A DNA stretch of 64,000 nt from a bacterium 1XD8-76 (GTDB taxonomy: Bacteria > Bacillota > Clostridia > Lachnospirales > Lachnospiraceae): contig RAZE01000001.1 of the NCBI GenBank assembly GCA_003611955.1, forward strand, positions 310,001 to 374,000, given 5' to 3'. The translations under genes and the position numbers were made by a program. Position 1 is the stretch's first letter. Each line of letters begins with the position of its first letter. A model generated the notes under the pieces. The model saw only the letters and a program-made list of their open reading frames with translations, was not told the DNA's origin and did no database searches. Below, one piece after another: positions 8,477-17,422 of the stretch.

Positions 8477-10666
8477 CACTCTCTCCTTGATCTCCTGCGT
8501 CCTGCCCTGATTCCAGTACTGGGTTCCGATATAACCGCAGGTTCTTCTCGCCACGTTCATCTTATCCTGATCCCTGTTCCCACAGTTGGGGCATTCCCAG
8601 ATCAGTTTGCCGTGTTTATCCGTAATGATCTGAATTTCTCCGGTATAGCCGCACTTCTGGCAGTAATCGCATTTTGTGTTCAGCTCCGCATACATGATAT
8701 TATCATAAATATACTGCATCACGGTCAGCACCGCCTCCAGATTGTCCTGCATGTTGGGCACTTCCACATAGCTAATCGCACCGCCCGGGGAGAGCGCCTG
8801 GAACTGCGCCTCAAATTTCAGCTTTTCAAAAGCGTTAATTTCCTCCGTCACATGCACATGGTAGCTGTTCGTGATATAGTTCTTGTCCGTCACGCCGGTG
8901 ATAACACCGAACCGTTTCTGCAATGCCTTCGCAAATTTATAGGTGGTGGACTCCAACGGCGTTCCGTACAGGCTGAAATCAATATTGGATTCCTCTTTCC
9001 ACTTTTTACATGCCGCATTGAGCTTTTCCATCACTTCCAGCGCAAAAGGCGTCGCCGTGGGATCCGTGTGGGAACGCCCCGTCATATAGCGTGTACATTC
9101 GCACAGTCCCGCATAACCCAGGGAAATAGTGGAATAGCCGTCGTACAGCAGTTTGTCTATCGTCTCTCCCTTTTTCAGCCTCGCCAGAGCCCCGTTCTGC
9201 CAGAGGATCGGCGCCACATCGGAGGGTGTTCCTTTCAGGCGTTCATGCCGGCACATCAGCGCCCTGTGACAGAGTGCCAGCCGCTCATCCATGATATTCC
9301 AGAACTTTTCCTTGTCGCCGCCCGAAGTACACGCGATATCTACCAGATTCAGCGTGACCACGCCCTGGTTGAACCTTCCGTAATATTTATGTCGGTTCGG
9401 ATCATAATTTCCCGCGTTTGCAAGGTTTCCGACGTTTTTATCCGTAAACCGGTCCGGCGTCAAAAAGCTTCTGCAGCCCATGCAGACGTATACATCACCC
9501 TTCAGCTCCAGCATTACCTTCTCGGAGATATAGTCAGGCACCATCCTCTTCGCCGTACATTTCGCGGCGAGTCTGGTCAGATACCAGTATTTGCTGTCCT
9601 CACGGATGTTGTCCTCCTCCAGAACATAGATCAGTTTCGGGAAAGCCGGGGTGATAAACACACCCTTCTCATTCTTAACGCCCTTGATCCGCTGGTTTAA
9701 CATCTCCTCGATGATCGACGCGAGGTCATCTCTCGTCTGCCCTTCCGGCACCTCGTCCAGATACATGAACACCGTGATGAACGGCGCCTGCCCGTTGGTG
9801 GTCATCAGAGTGATCACCTGATACTGGATCATCTGCACACCGCGGTTGATCTCCTCCTTCACGCGCATCTCCGCGATCTGGTTGATTTTCTCCTCATCCA
9901 TCGGAAGATCCGCCCGGTCAAACTCCAGCCTTACCTGCTTTCTGAGTTTCTCACGGCTCACCTGCACAAAAGGCGCAAGATGAGATAAAGAAATGCTCTG
10001 TCCGCCGTACTGGGAGCTGGCGATCTGGGCGATCGCCTGCGTCGCGATATTACATGCCGTGGAAAAGCTCTTCGGTTTGTCGATCATCGTCTCGCTGATC
10101 ACCGTGCTGTTCTGCAGCATGTCCTCCAAATTGACAAGACAGCAGTTGTGCATATGCTGCGCAAAATAATCCGCGTCGTGGAAATGAATAATACCCTTCT
10201 CATGGGCTTCCACGATATCCGCCGGCAGTAAAAACCGTTTTGTGATATCCTTGCTGACTTCCCCCGCCATATAGTCGCGCTGTACGCTGTTCACGGTCGG
10301 GTTCTTATTGGAGTTCTCCTGTTTTACCTCTTCGTTGCTGCACTCCAAAAGGCTTAATATCTGCTCGTCGGTGGAATTTGCCTTTCTGACAAGCGCTCTT
10401 CTGTAGCGATAGGTGATATAGCTTCTGGCCACAGTGAACGCGCGCTGGTTCATGATCTCGTTCTCCACCATATCCTGAATCTCCTCCACGGAGAGAGAGC
10501 GGTTCATCTTCTCGCACTGGCGGATCATATTGTCGGCGATCACATCGATCTGCCGGTCCGTCATTTTTTCGGTATCCACCACACTGTTGTTTGCTTTTCT
10601 GACTGCCGCAATAATCTTGGAAATATCATAGGCTACTTCCTGGCCGCTTCTTTTAATAATTTTCAT
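8465..10666 (-). CDS. nrdD: Anaerobic ribonucleoside-triphosphate reductase NrdD
   Basis: Class III reductase that converts ribonucleoside triphosphates to deoxy forms with a glycyl radical, needing NrdG for activation. The 733 residues begin with an ATP-cone allosteric domain (MKIIKRSGQEVAYDISKI, about 1-95), followed by the large barrel domain. Near the C-terminus are a four-cysteine zinc site (CDYCQKCGYTG and CPNCGNRD) and the radical motif RRTCGYIG, with Gly as the radical site. An AAGGAT ribosome site lies about 12 bases before the ATG. A promoter, an NrdR-like box and a structured leader lie upstream. It is the first gene of an nrdD-nrdG unit. Confidence 0.96.
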   Translation of the reverse strand: MKIIKRSGQEVAYDISKIIAAVRKANNSVVDTEKMTDRQIDVIADNMIRQCEKMNRSLSVEEIQDMVENEIMNQRAFTVARSYITYRYRRALVRKANSTDEQILSLLECSNEEVKQENSNKNPTVNSVQRDYMAGEVSKDITKRFLLPADIVEAHEKGIIHFHDADYFAQHMHNCCLVNLEDMLQNSTVISETMIDKPKSFSTACNIATQAIAQIASSQYGGQSISLSHLAPFVQVSREKLRKQVRLEFDRADLPMDEEKINQIAEMRVKEEINRGVQMIQYQVITLMTTNGQAPFITVFMYLDEVPEGQTRDDLASIIEEMLNQRIKGVKNEKGVFITPAFPKLIYVLEEDNIREDSKYWYLTRLAAKCTAKRMVPDYISEKVMLELKGDVYVCMGCRSFLTPDRFTDKNVGNLANAGNYDPNRHKYYGRFNQGVVTLNLVDIACTSGGDKEKFWNIMDERLALCHRALMCRHERLKGTPSDVAPILWQNGALARLKKGETIDKLLYDGYSTISLGYAGLCECTRYMTGRSHTDPTATPFALEVMEKLNAACKKWKEESNIDFSLYGTPLESTTYKFAKALQKRFGVITGVTDKNYITNSYHVHVTEEINAFEKLKFEAQFQALSPGGAISYVEVPNMQDNLEAVLTVMQYIYDNIMYAELNTKCDYCQKCGYTGEIQIITDKHGKLIWECPNCGNRDQDKMNVARRTCGYIGTQYWNQGRTQEIKERVLHL

Positions 10667-10701
10667 ATTCTGTTCATATCCTTTTTACGCCCGTTTCCTT
10701 T

Positions 10702-10772
10702 AAAAACCCTGCGTCGGGCTTCTCCGCAGGACTCCCCCAGTAACAGACGCCTCTTTCCAAATTTGAGGCGCC
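10702..10772 (-). promoter_or_regulatory. Structured nrdD leader with terminator-like stem (possible attenuator)
   Basis: In the predicted nrdD leader on the minus strand there is first a stem GGCGCCTC/GAGGCGTC (10765-10772 with 10746-10753), then CTGGGGGAGTCC, then a stem CCTGCG/CGCAGG (10725-10730 with 10708-10713) followed by TTTTT. The second stem has the shape of an intrinsic terminator 40-60 bases before the start codon. It may be an attenuator; I do not recognise a known riboswitch. Confidence 0.5.
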
Positions 10773-10808
10773 TACTATATATTGTATCATTGTTTTTTCT
10801 ATTGTCAA
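10772..10808 (-). promoter_or_regulatory. nrdD promoter with overlapping NrdR-like box
   Basis: Minus-strand TTGACA (10803-10808), 16 bases, TACAAT (10781-10786). The -10 overlaps ATACAATATATAGTAG (10772-10787), close to the NrdR box consensus acaCwATATaTwGtgt. NrdR normally binds paired boxes; I see no clear second copy. The rest of the 334-base gap up to the PilZ gene holds the PilZ promoter. Confidence 0.65.
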
Positions 10809-10933
10809 GATTTTGTAGCCCTGAATAACTTCTCAAAATCGGTATCCAAATTTAGGAGATTTGCACAAAATGTTTTCTGTACGTCATATCGCCGCTCCGG
10901 GATATGATTCAAAGGAAATGCGCAGACAGGAAC

Positions 10934-10962
10934 TTGCGAAAAAGAAAAAGCCGATGTATAAT
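10934..10962 (+). promoter_or_regulatory. Promoter of the PilZ gene
   Basis: Plus-strand TTGCGA, 17 bases, TATAAT, about 40 bases upstream of the start codon. Confidence 0.55.
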
Positions 10963-11000
10963 TTTCATGTAACCAGAATTTCAGTGGAGGTTATTTGTCG

Positions 11001-11579
11001 ATGGTTGATAAGGAAGTTAAAAATCGCAGAATTATCATCAAGGACGCAGAAGATGACCGGACTATCGCAGACACAGATATCATCAGTTACGACAGCGCCA
11101 CCCATTCCATCCTTATTTCTGCAGACAGCATACGGGATAAAAGGTTTCACCGGATATGCGCCATCATTTTTGCGGAAAACGGCCTGTATAAATTTCATGG
11201 AACCATAAGAGGAACCATGAGGCGTCAGGGAATAGAAGTCTTTTTGAGCAAACGGGAAACGAAAAAGGAACGCCGGGCGGTCAGATATCCCGTCGATTTG
11301 GAGGGAAAAATAGAAGGGATCTATTCCGATGAAAATATAAAGATGTTTCACAGAGCAGTACCTGTCCATGCGGTCAATATGAGTTCAAACGGTATTCTGC
11401 TGAAAACCGAGACAAGATTTCTTAACATAGGCGAAGTATATTCTCTGCTCCTCAAGACAGATGCAGGCACATTGAAAATGCAGTGCGAGGTCGTAAGAAT
11501 ACAGGAAACCGGCTTCTTTTCAAGGGACTACGGATGCCGGATCGCCAACTTACAGTGGACGGAAAAGAAAAGAGGTTAG
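11001..11579 (+). CDS. PilZ-domain protein, probable c-di-GMP effector
   Basis: A 192-residue protein with a YcgR-like layout: an N-terminal beta-rich region (about 1-85) and a C-terminal PilZ domain. The c-di-GMP-binding signature is complete: RRAVR (RxxxR, 91-95) and NMSSNG (NxSxxG, 126-131). I prefer the ATG at 11001 with a GTGGAGG ribosome site 10 bases upstream; a TTG at 10995 would add two residues. It is a single gene with its own promoter, divergent from nrdD and convergent with the FGGY kinase. No motility or polysaccharide gene is nearby, so its output is unknown. Confidence 0.87.
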   Translation: MVDKEVKNRRIIIKDAEDDRTIADTDIISYDSATHSILISADSIRDKRFHRICAIIFAENGLYKFHGTIRGTMRRQGIEVFLSKRETKKERRAVRYPVDLEGKIEGIYSDENIKMFHRAVPVHAVNMSSNGILLKTETRFLNIGEVYSLLLKTDAGTLKMQCEVVRIQETGFFSRDYGCRIANLQWTEKKRG

Positions 11580-11589
11580 ACATCAAAAA

Positions 11590-11634
11590 GGAGCTGCCGC
11601 AACGAAAACTTCATCGGTGCGGCAGCTCCCATTA
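11590..11634. terminator. Bidirectional terminator
   Basis: A perfect 12-base stem GGAGCTGCCGCA/TGCGGCAGCTCC between convergent genes. On the minus strand it is followed by TTTTTG and on the plus strand by an AT-rich run, so it can end both transcripts. Confidence 0.88.
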
Positions 11635-11641
11635 TTTTACT

Positions 11642-13240
11642 TTAGTTCTTCATATGATCCACTGCCGCTCTCTCGATCGCCAGCCCTGCGCTGTAGCGCT
11701 CCATAAACTTCTCAAAACCTGCCACATCTGCAGCATCCGGTTCCATCACATACGCCTCGGACTCTCCAAACACCTTCTTCTCCAGATAAACACCCAGATC
11801 CTCGCCCTCTTCCTTCTGTATCATATAGGACGCTAAGAGCGCCATACCCCACGCGCCGCCTTCACCCGCTGTGGCCATAACGGATACCGGCGTGTTCGTC
11901 GCCGCCGCCAGATAGCTCTGTGCCACGCCCTTCGTCTTAAACAGTCCGCCGTGTCCCTGCAGCTTATCCAGGGTTACGCCCTCCTTCTTTGTCAGGATAT
12001 CAAATCCGGTCTTCAAAGCGCCCATTGTCGTATAGAGATTCGCGCGCATAAAATTTGCCAGATTGAATTTGCTGTCGGGCTTCCGGACCAGCAGAGGTCT
12101 CCCCTCGTCAAACCCGGTAATATGTTCTCCCGAGTAATAGTTGTAGGCGAGCACATCGCCGCAGTCCTTATCCCCCTCCAGGGACTTGTTGAACAGCACG
12201 CCGAACAGTTTACCCATATCCACTTCCATGCCGTAACTCTCGGCAAACTCCTTAAAAATACCCACCCATGCGTTCAGATCGGAAGAGCAGTTGTTGCAGT
12301 GCACCATCGCCACCGCGTCACCGCTGGGCGTCGTCACGATATCGAGCTCCTCGTAAGGTCTGGACAGATCGTTCTCCAGCACCGCCATCCCGAAAATGGA
12401 GGTTCCGGCGGATACGTTGCCGGTGCGCCTCGCCACGCTGTCGGTAGCCGCCATGCCTGTCCCCGCGTCGCCCTCCGGCGGACACATCGGGATCCCCGCC
12501 TGCAGAGCGCCGGTAGGATCCAGCAGTTTCGCCCCTTCTTCCGTCAATGTTCCCGCATTTTCACCCGCCACGAGCACCTCCGGCAGGATATCTCCCAGCT
12601 TCCAGTCAAATCCCCTCGACTCCGTCAGCGCGTCAAACTGTGCGATCATATTTCTGTTGAACTTCTTTGTCGCAATATCGATCGGGAACATACCGGACGC
12701 TTCGCCCACGCCCAACACTTTACTGCCGGTCAGTTTCCAGTGAATATATCCCGCCAGCGTCGTGAAAAACGTCACTTTGGAGACATGTTCCTCCCCGTTC
12801 AGGATCGCCTGATACAGGTGGGCAATACTCCATCTCTGGGGAATGTGGAAGCCGAACAGCTCACTCAGCTCCTCGCTCGCCTGCCCCGTGATCGTATTTC
12901 TCCATGTCCGGAACGGCACCAGCAGGTTATCCTCGCTGTCAAACGCCATATAGCCGTGCATCATACCGGAAAACCCGATCGCCGCAAAACGGTTCACCGC
13001 CACACCGTACTGTTTCTTCACATCCTCCACAAGACTTCTATAGCAGTCCTGCACCCCCGCCCAGACCGCATCCAGAGAGTAAGTCCAGATACCGTCCACA
13101 AGCTGATTCTCCCAGTCATGTCCGCCTGAGGCGATGGGCTGGTTTTTCTCGTCCACCAGCACCGCCTTGATCCGCGTGGAACCAAACTCGATACCCAGCA
13201 CCGCCTTTCCGCTCTCGATCAGTTCTTTTGCATTGCCCAT
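11642..13240 (-). CDS. FGGY-family carbohydrate kinase
   Basis: Predicted ATP-dependent kinase for a ketose or polyol released from the imported sugar. The 532 residues have the two-domain FGGY fold: a phosphate-1 loop [15 protein letters not shown] (16-30, with Glu where most members have Asp), [40 protein letters not shown] and a late [17 protein letters not shown] segment. It resembles xylulokinase and ribulokinase types, but the substrate cannot be fixed. It is the last gene of the LacI-regulated ABC operon, 142 bases after the hydrolase, and ends at a strong terminator. A ribosome site AACGGAGGGAATTC precedes it. Confidence 0.85.
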   Translation of the reverse strand: MGNAKELIESGKAVLGIEFGSTRIKAVLVDEKNQPIASGGHDWENQLVDGIWTYSLDAVWAGVQDCYRSLVEDVKKQYGVAVNRFAAIGFSGMMHGYMAFDSEDNLLVPFRTWRNTITGQASEELSELFGFHIPQRWSIAHLYQAILNGEEHVSKVTFFTTLAGYIHWKLTGSKVLGVGEASGMFPIDIATKKFNRNMIAQFDALTESRGFDWKLGDILPEVLVAGENAGTLTEEGAKLLDPTGALQAGIPMCPPEGDAGTGMAATDSVARRTGNVSAGTSIFGMAVLENDLSRPYEELDIVTTPSGDAVAMVHCNNCSSDLNAWVGIFKEFAESYGMEVDMGKLFGVLFNKSLEGDKDCGDVLAYNYYSGEHITGFDEGRPLLVRKPDSKFNLANFMRANLYTTMGALKTGFDILTKKEGVTLDKLQGHGGLFKTKGVAQSYLAAATNTPVSVMATAGEGGAWGMALLASYMIQKEEGEDLGVYLEKKVFGESEAYVMEPDAADVAGFEKFMERYSAGLAIERAAVDHMKN

Positions 13241-13382
13241 AATGAATTCCCTCCGTTTTTACTTTATGACAGCCCTGATACGTGAACGGACTGTCACTTA
13301 TTTTTACTTCTGTTCTTATCATAAATCCTGGAGGGAAATCTTACAAGATATTTTTGTCCTCAATTTATGTATTCCTGTCGGT

Positions 13383-14843
13383 TTACAGATACTTCCGCGC
13401 CGCTTTTCTTGACCACTCCTTCATCTTTTCCGCATCCGTCTTCGTCAGCCATCCCTCCGCCGCCTGTCTGTCCGTATACTCCGCAAATCTCTCCAGGTAT
13501 CCGTCCACGCCGCCGTAGAGTTCTTCCACTTTTTCCCTGCTGAAATAGGTCATTGCCCCGCAGATCCCCTCCGGATCTTCGGGATTGCTCGCCACATATC
13601 CAGCGATGGGAACATCCACATAGGGGCTCCTGAGTCCGCCCAGCGCATTCCCGTGCTCATCCCGCTCCAGATCGTCCCCTTTCCTCGTCAGAGGTGCACG
13701 CTCTTCCGGCGTTTTTTTCTCCGTAGACCATTCATGCAGTTTTTCCAACAGCCCGCAGATATAGTATTCCACATGCATATCGTTGATATTTTCAAGCAGA
13801 CAGGGATTCAGGTTCGGCGCTCTCCCTCCCGCCCTCTCAATTTCTGACAGAGATGTCAGTATCGGGCAGACGATATCCGTGTGCGGCGCCCCCGGTATCT
13901 CATAATAGCGGCACTTATTCTCCGCGGTATCCGCATTTTCTATCTTCATCTGCATCAGATTTCCCTCTACAAACAGATTAAACAGATAGAGATCCGCCTC
14001 GCTGGAAACACAGATATAGGGCGTTGCACAGGCGTGCATGTCTCGTTTCAGAAGCCGCAGATTTCCAATTGTTTCACTCTGCCTGATGCTCCGCTGGACA
14101 AGAGCCCCGACAATGTTCATATAACCGTCGTAAATGCTCTGTCCGTTTTTCTGTCTGGCATATCGGTCAAAGTAACTCACATAAGTATTCAGGTATGCTC
14201 CGCTCTGGCTTTGTCCCGTCAGATAAACGTTTTTTACCTGATAGCCTCCCAGACAGTTATTTTCGTCCCGGCGAAGCAGGAGCCCAAGCTGGCTGAGCAT
14301 ATCCCAGAACAGCCCTTCCTCCGTTCCCGGAATCGTCGCTGACTTACTGATCACCGGCGCCGCAACGAGCTCGCCGTTGGACCAGTTTAAATCCCCGTAC
14401 CTGTCGTAATCGAAATTTTTAAGACTCAGCACATTGACCGGCTTGCTTGTAATTCCCACGTAGGCGTGTCCCTTCTCCATACACCAGAGATAGATCCTGT
14501 GCCACAGATCTTCAATATCATAGCCCTGTGTCGCATTCATGATATCCACATATACCCTGCCGGAAAAGTCCTTCTCCGATGCCGGTCTCCTGACCAGAAT
14601 CCTGTTTTTGTAGGGAAGTTCTCTTTTCGCTACGACCGGCATATCCTCCTCATTCGTGTCATAGACGTTTGCACTACCAGTCAGAAAGAATTCTTCTTCC
14701 AGATAGTGAAAACAGCTCAGGTCTAACGGTTCACGGGAGTATTCCATCGCGCAAAACGGATGCGAACTTTCTGTCACAGCGATCGGTCCTTCCACTGCCG
14801 GCAATTTGTTTATCACGTCATAAATCATAGATGCATTGTCCAT
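13383..14843 (-). CDS. Alpha/beta hydrolase domain protein, probable esterase
   Basis: A 486-residue protein resembling the alpha/beta-hydrolase domain family Abhydrolase_10. The nucleophile elbow is GQSQSG (about 210-215, nucleophile likely Ser212), and a candidate catalytic His lies in YEIPGAPHTD in the second half, after an acidic region. No signal peptide is visible, so it acts in the cytoplasm. It sits 18 bases after the ABC ATPase and before the FGGY kinase, so it probably cleaves an ester or lactone on the imported sugar before phosphorylation. That link is inferred from position. Confidence 0.75.
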   Translation of the reverse strand: MDNASMIYDVINKLPAVEGPIAVTESSHPFCAMEYSREPLDLSCFHYLEEEFFLTGSANVYDTNEEDMPVVAKRELPYKNRILVRRPASEKDFSGRVYVDIMNATQGYDIEDLWHRIYLWCMEKGHAYVGITSKPVNVLSLKNFDYDRYGDLNWSNGELVAAPVISKSATIPGTEEGLFWDMLSQLGLLLRRDENNCLGGYQVKNVYLTGQSQSGAYLNTYVSYFDRYARQKNGQSIYDGYMNIVGALVQRSIRQSETIGNLRLLKRDMHACATPYICVSSEADLYLFNLFVEGNLMQMKIENADTAENKCRYYEIPGAPHTDIVCPILTSLSEIERAGGRAPNLNPCLLENINDMHVEYYICGLLEKLHEWSTEKKTPEERAPLTRKGDDLERDEHGNALGGLRSPYVDVPIAGYVASNPEDPEGICGAMTYFSREKVEELYGGVDGYLERFAEYTDRQAAEGWLTKTDAEKMKEWSRKAARKYL

Positions 14844-14861
14844 CCTTTTCTCACCCCTTTT

Positions 14862-16376
14862 CTACTTTATTGCCGCCCGCATAACGGCCTCCTCCGACAT
14901 CTTGTCCCGGTCAAACTCCCCGGTGATTTTTCCGTTGCTGACGACAAGCACTCTGTCGCTGATCGCAAGCAATTCCGGCAGGTCCGAAGATACCATCACA
15001 ATAGAGATACCGCTCTCTACCAGTTCTCCCATCAGGGAATATATCTCTGCCTTGGCCCCCACGTCAACGCCTTTTGTCGGCTCATCCACAAACAGGATCT
15101 TCGGCGATTTCACCAGCCATTTTGACAGAACCACTTTCTGCTGATTTCCTCCGGAAAGCGTATTGACGATAGTATGGATCGACGGCGCCTTGATTCGCAG
15201 GCGGTCAAACATTACCTGGCTCCTGCTGTTTTCTTCCTTCGCATCGACAAAGGGCCCTTTCACCGGAAGTTCCTTCAGACTTGCCAGATACATATTGTCG
15301 CGGATGGACAGCATCCAGATAAAGCCGTTCAGCTTCCTCTCCTCCGTCACAAAGCCCAGCCCCGCCTTTATCGCGTCCGCCGGATTTTTGATCGTCGTCC
15401 TCTGGCCTTCTATGTATACTTCCTTCGTCACGCCCTTGAACAGCTGTCCGAACACCGCGCCCAGTATCTCGCTTCTGCCTGCTCCAACCAGTCCGCCGAT
15501 TCCCAGTATCTCCCCTCTGTTCAAATGGAACGTAACGTCGTCCACAATATTTTTTCCTTTCATAGTGGGATGCGGCACACTCAAATGTTCTACCCGCAAT
15601 ACTTCCTCTCCTATGGCGACTTTCGTCTTCGGATAGAGATTTTCTATCTTCCGGCCAACCATCTCCTCGATAAGCGTCTCTTCCTTCACCTGATCTGTCT
15701 CATGACAGCCGATCGTCTGTCCGTCGCGGAGCACCAGCACTCTGTCACAGATCCGGTAGATCTCCTCCATCTTATGAGAGATATAGATACAGGAGATACC
15801 CTTATCCCTGAGCTCTTTCAAAATGCCCATCAGCTGGTCCACCTCGCTGTTTGTCAGCGCGGAAGTCGGCTCATCCAGCACCAGTATCCTGGGATTTTTG
15901 ATGTAAGTCCGCATCAGCGCCAGCATCTGCATCTGCCCGCTGTTCAGCTTTGCCACTTTATCGGTGGGTTTTGCGTCGATTCCCACCCGCTCCAGTATGC
16001 TTTTCGTCCCCGCGTACAGACTCTTAAAATCTACGCGCTGACCCCTTCCGGGCAGATTCCCCAGATACAGATTCTCGGCTATGCTGGAGTGCAGCACCAT
16101 ATTGATCTCCTGGTAGATCATCTCGATCCCATACTTCTGGGCAACGGCCACATCCGTGAGCTGAATGGTCTTTCCCTCGTACAGAATCTCCCCCTCATAT
16201 GTGCCGAACGGGTAAGTTCCGCTCAATATTTTCATCAGTGTGGATTTTCCGGCTCCATTCTCCCCGCAGACACCCAGTATTTCCCCTTTCTTCAGCTGCA
16301 GCATAACCTTATTCAACGCCAGAACGCCGGGAAACTTTTTGGTGACATTTTTCATTTCCAATAAATATTCCGCCAT
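14862..16376 (-). CDS. Sugar ABC transporter, duplicated ATP-binding subunit
   Basis: Energises import of the sugar bound by the neighbouring lipoprotein. The 504 residues contain two ABC domains as in RbsA, MglA and XylG. The first has Walker A GENGAGKST (about 37-45), an LNSGQMQ signature and Walker B RILVLDEPTSAL. The second has a degenerate Walker A GLVGAGRSE, signature LSGGNQQKV and Walker B ILFVDEPTKGVDVG. The degenerate second site is normal for this family. It lies 15 bases after the permease gene and is best placed in the monosaccharide (xylose/galactose-type) group. Confidence 0.93.
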   Translation of the reverse strand: MAEYLLEMKNVTKKFPGVLALNKVMLQLKKGEILGVCGENGAGKSTLMKILSGTYPFGTYEGEILYEGKTIQLTDVAVAQKYGIEMIYQEINMVLHSSIAENLYLGNLPGRGQRVDFKSLYAGTKSILERVGIDAKPTDKVAKLNSGQMQMLALMRTYIKNPRILVLDEPTSALTNSEVDQLMGILKELRDKGISCIYISHKMEEIYRICDRVLVLRDGQTIGCHETDQVKEETLIEEMVGRKIENLYPKTKVAIGEEVLRVEHLSVPHPTMKGKNIVDDVTFHLNRGEILGIGGLVGAGRSEILGAVFGQLFKGVTKEVYIEGQRTTIKNPADAIKAGLGFVTEERKLNGFIWMLSIRDNMYLASLKELPVKGPFVDAKEENSRSQVMFDRLRIKAPSIHTIVNTLSGGNQQKVVLSKWLVKSPKILFVDEPTKGVDVGAKAEIYSLMGELVESGISIVMVSSDLPELLAISDRVLVVSNGKITGEFDRDKMSEEAVMRAAIK

Positions 16377-16391
16377 ATTCTCACCACCATT

Positions 16392-17354
16392 CTACGCAGC
16401 GCTGCTGAGTTTCTGTCTGTATTTGTCGATCGCAACGGAAATGAGCAGGATCACTCCAAAGATAAGATTCTGCCAGAAACTGTCCACGCGGATGAGCACC
16501 AGTCCGTTGCTTATCACCGCCAGAAGCAGACATCCCAGGATACTGCCGACCACGGAACCGCTTCCGCCGAACATGCTGGTTCCGCCGATGATCACTGCCG
16601 CCATCACCGTGAGCTCCGTTCCCGATCCCGCTGTCGTCTGTGCGCTGGCAAACCTGGATGCCATCAAAATTCCTGCCAGTGCGGCGAAAACCGACACCAG
16701 AATATGCACCTCGCGGCGTCTCTTTTTCACGGGTATCCCAGCCAGCCTGGCCGTCTCCGGGTTTCCTCCAACCGCAAAGAGGGAACGCCCGTACTTTGTG
16801 TAGGATAAGATCAACTGGAAGACAACGGCGATCACAAGCGCGATCACGATCGTGATGTAGACGCTCCCGAAAATTCTGCCCTGTCCCAGCACCTTAAATC
16901 CTTCCGTCGCGCCGCTCACCGACATTCCCTTTGTCGTGATGGATACGATCCCGTTTACGGCATACTGAATGCCGAGCGTCACGATCAGCGCCGGCAGTTC
17001 ACAGTCCACAATAATCCACGCCTTAAAAATTCCCACGGCGGCTCCCGCCAGCAGTCCGATGACAATGCAGAGAGCAGCCGGAACGCCGGCTTTCATCGCA
17101 AACATGCACGCCACGCCGCCCAGAGCAGTCACCGCGCCGATCGACAGATCCAGATCGGATGCCACCAGCAGAAAAGTCAGAGCTGCTCCCACGATCAGAT
17201 AAAAGCTGGTCGTTCTGAAAATGTCCATCAAATTACTGAAGGAAATGAAATTAGGATTGACTAACGTGACTACTATACACATGATGACTAACGGAAGCAG
17301 CGTCCCTATTTCATTTTTTGTTGCAAGTACCTGAATCCATCGATTCTTTTTCAT
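16392..17354 (-). CDS. Sugar ABC transporter permease (RbsC/XylH type)
   Basis: A 320-residue membrane protein with about 8-10 hydrophobic segments and the family features TLVNPNFISFSNLMDIFR near the N-terminus, LGGVACMFAMKAG, ALIVTLGIQYAVNGIVS, the cytoplasmic GRSLFAVGGNPETARLAGI (coupling region) and AAVIIGGTSMFGGSGSVVG. The ATG at 17354 (MKKNRWIQVLATKNEIG) follows an AGAGGAGAG ribosome site; a start at 17414 would have no such site and would nearly abut the binding-protein gene. It is the second gene of the operon. Confidence 0.92.
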   Translation of the reverse strand: MKKNRWIQVLATKNEIGTLLPLVIMCIVVTLVNPNFISFSNLMDIFRTTSFYLIVGAALTFLLVASDLDLSIGAVTALGGVACMFAMKAGVPAALCIVIGLLAGAAVGIFKAWIIVDCELPALIVTLGIQYAVNGIVSITTKGMSVSGATEGFKVLGQGRIFGSVYITIVIALVIAVVFQLILSYTKYGRSLFAVGGNPETARLAGIPVKKRRREVHILVSVFAALAGILMASRFASAQTTAGSGTELTVMAAVIIGGTSMFGGSGSVVGSILGCLLLAVISNGLVLIRVDSFWQNLIFGVILLISVAIDKYRQKLSSAA

Positions 17355-17422
17355 TATACTCTCCTCTTTTGAAAAATAAATGGGACCCACCCTCAGACAG
17401 GCCCCATTTGTCATTTTTACGC

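Noticed and set aside
8360-9700. A 446-codon plus-strand frame opposite nrdD.
   Set aside because: Antisense shadow of a strongly conserved gene; no ribosome site or domain. Its start lies in the inverted-repeat element.
10702-10772. The nrdD leader as a cobalamin or THF riboswitch.
   Set aside because: I could not match the conserved core segments of either class; kept only as an uncharacterised structured leader.
11951-13129. A 392-codon plus-strand frame opposite the first FGGY kinase.
   Set aside because: Antisense shadow with no recognisable motif; the same holds for the 396-codon frame opposite the ABC ATPase at 15174-16364.
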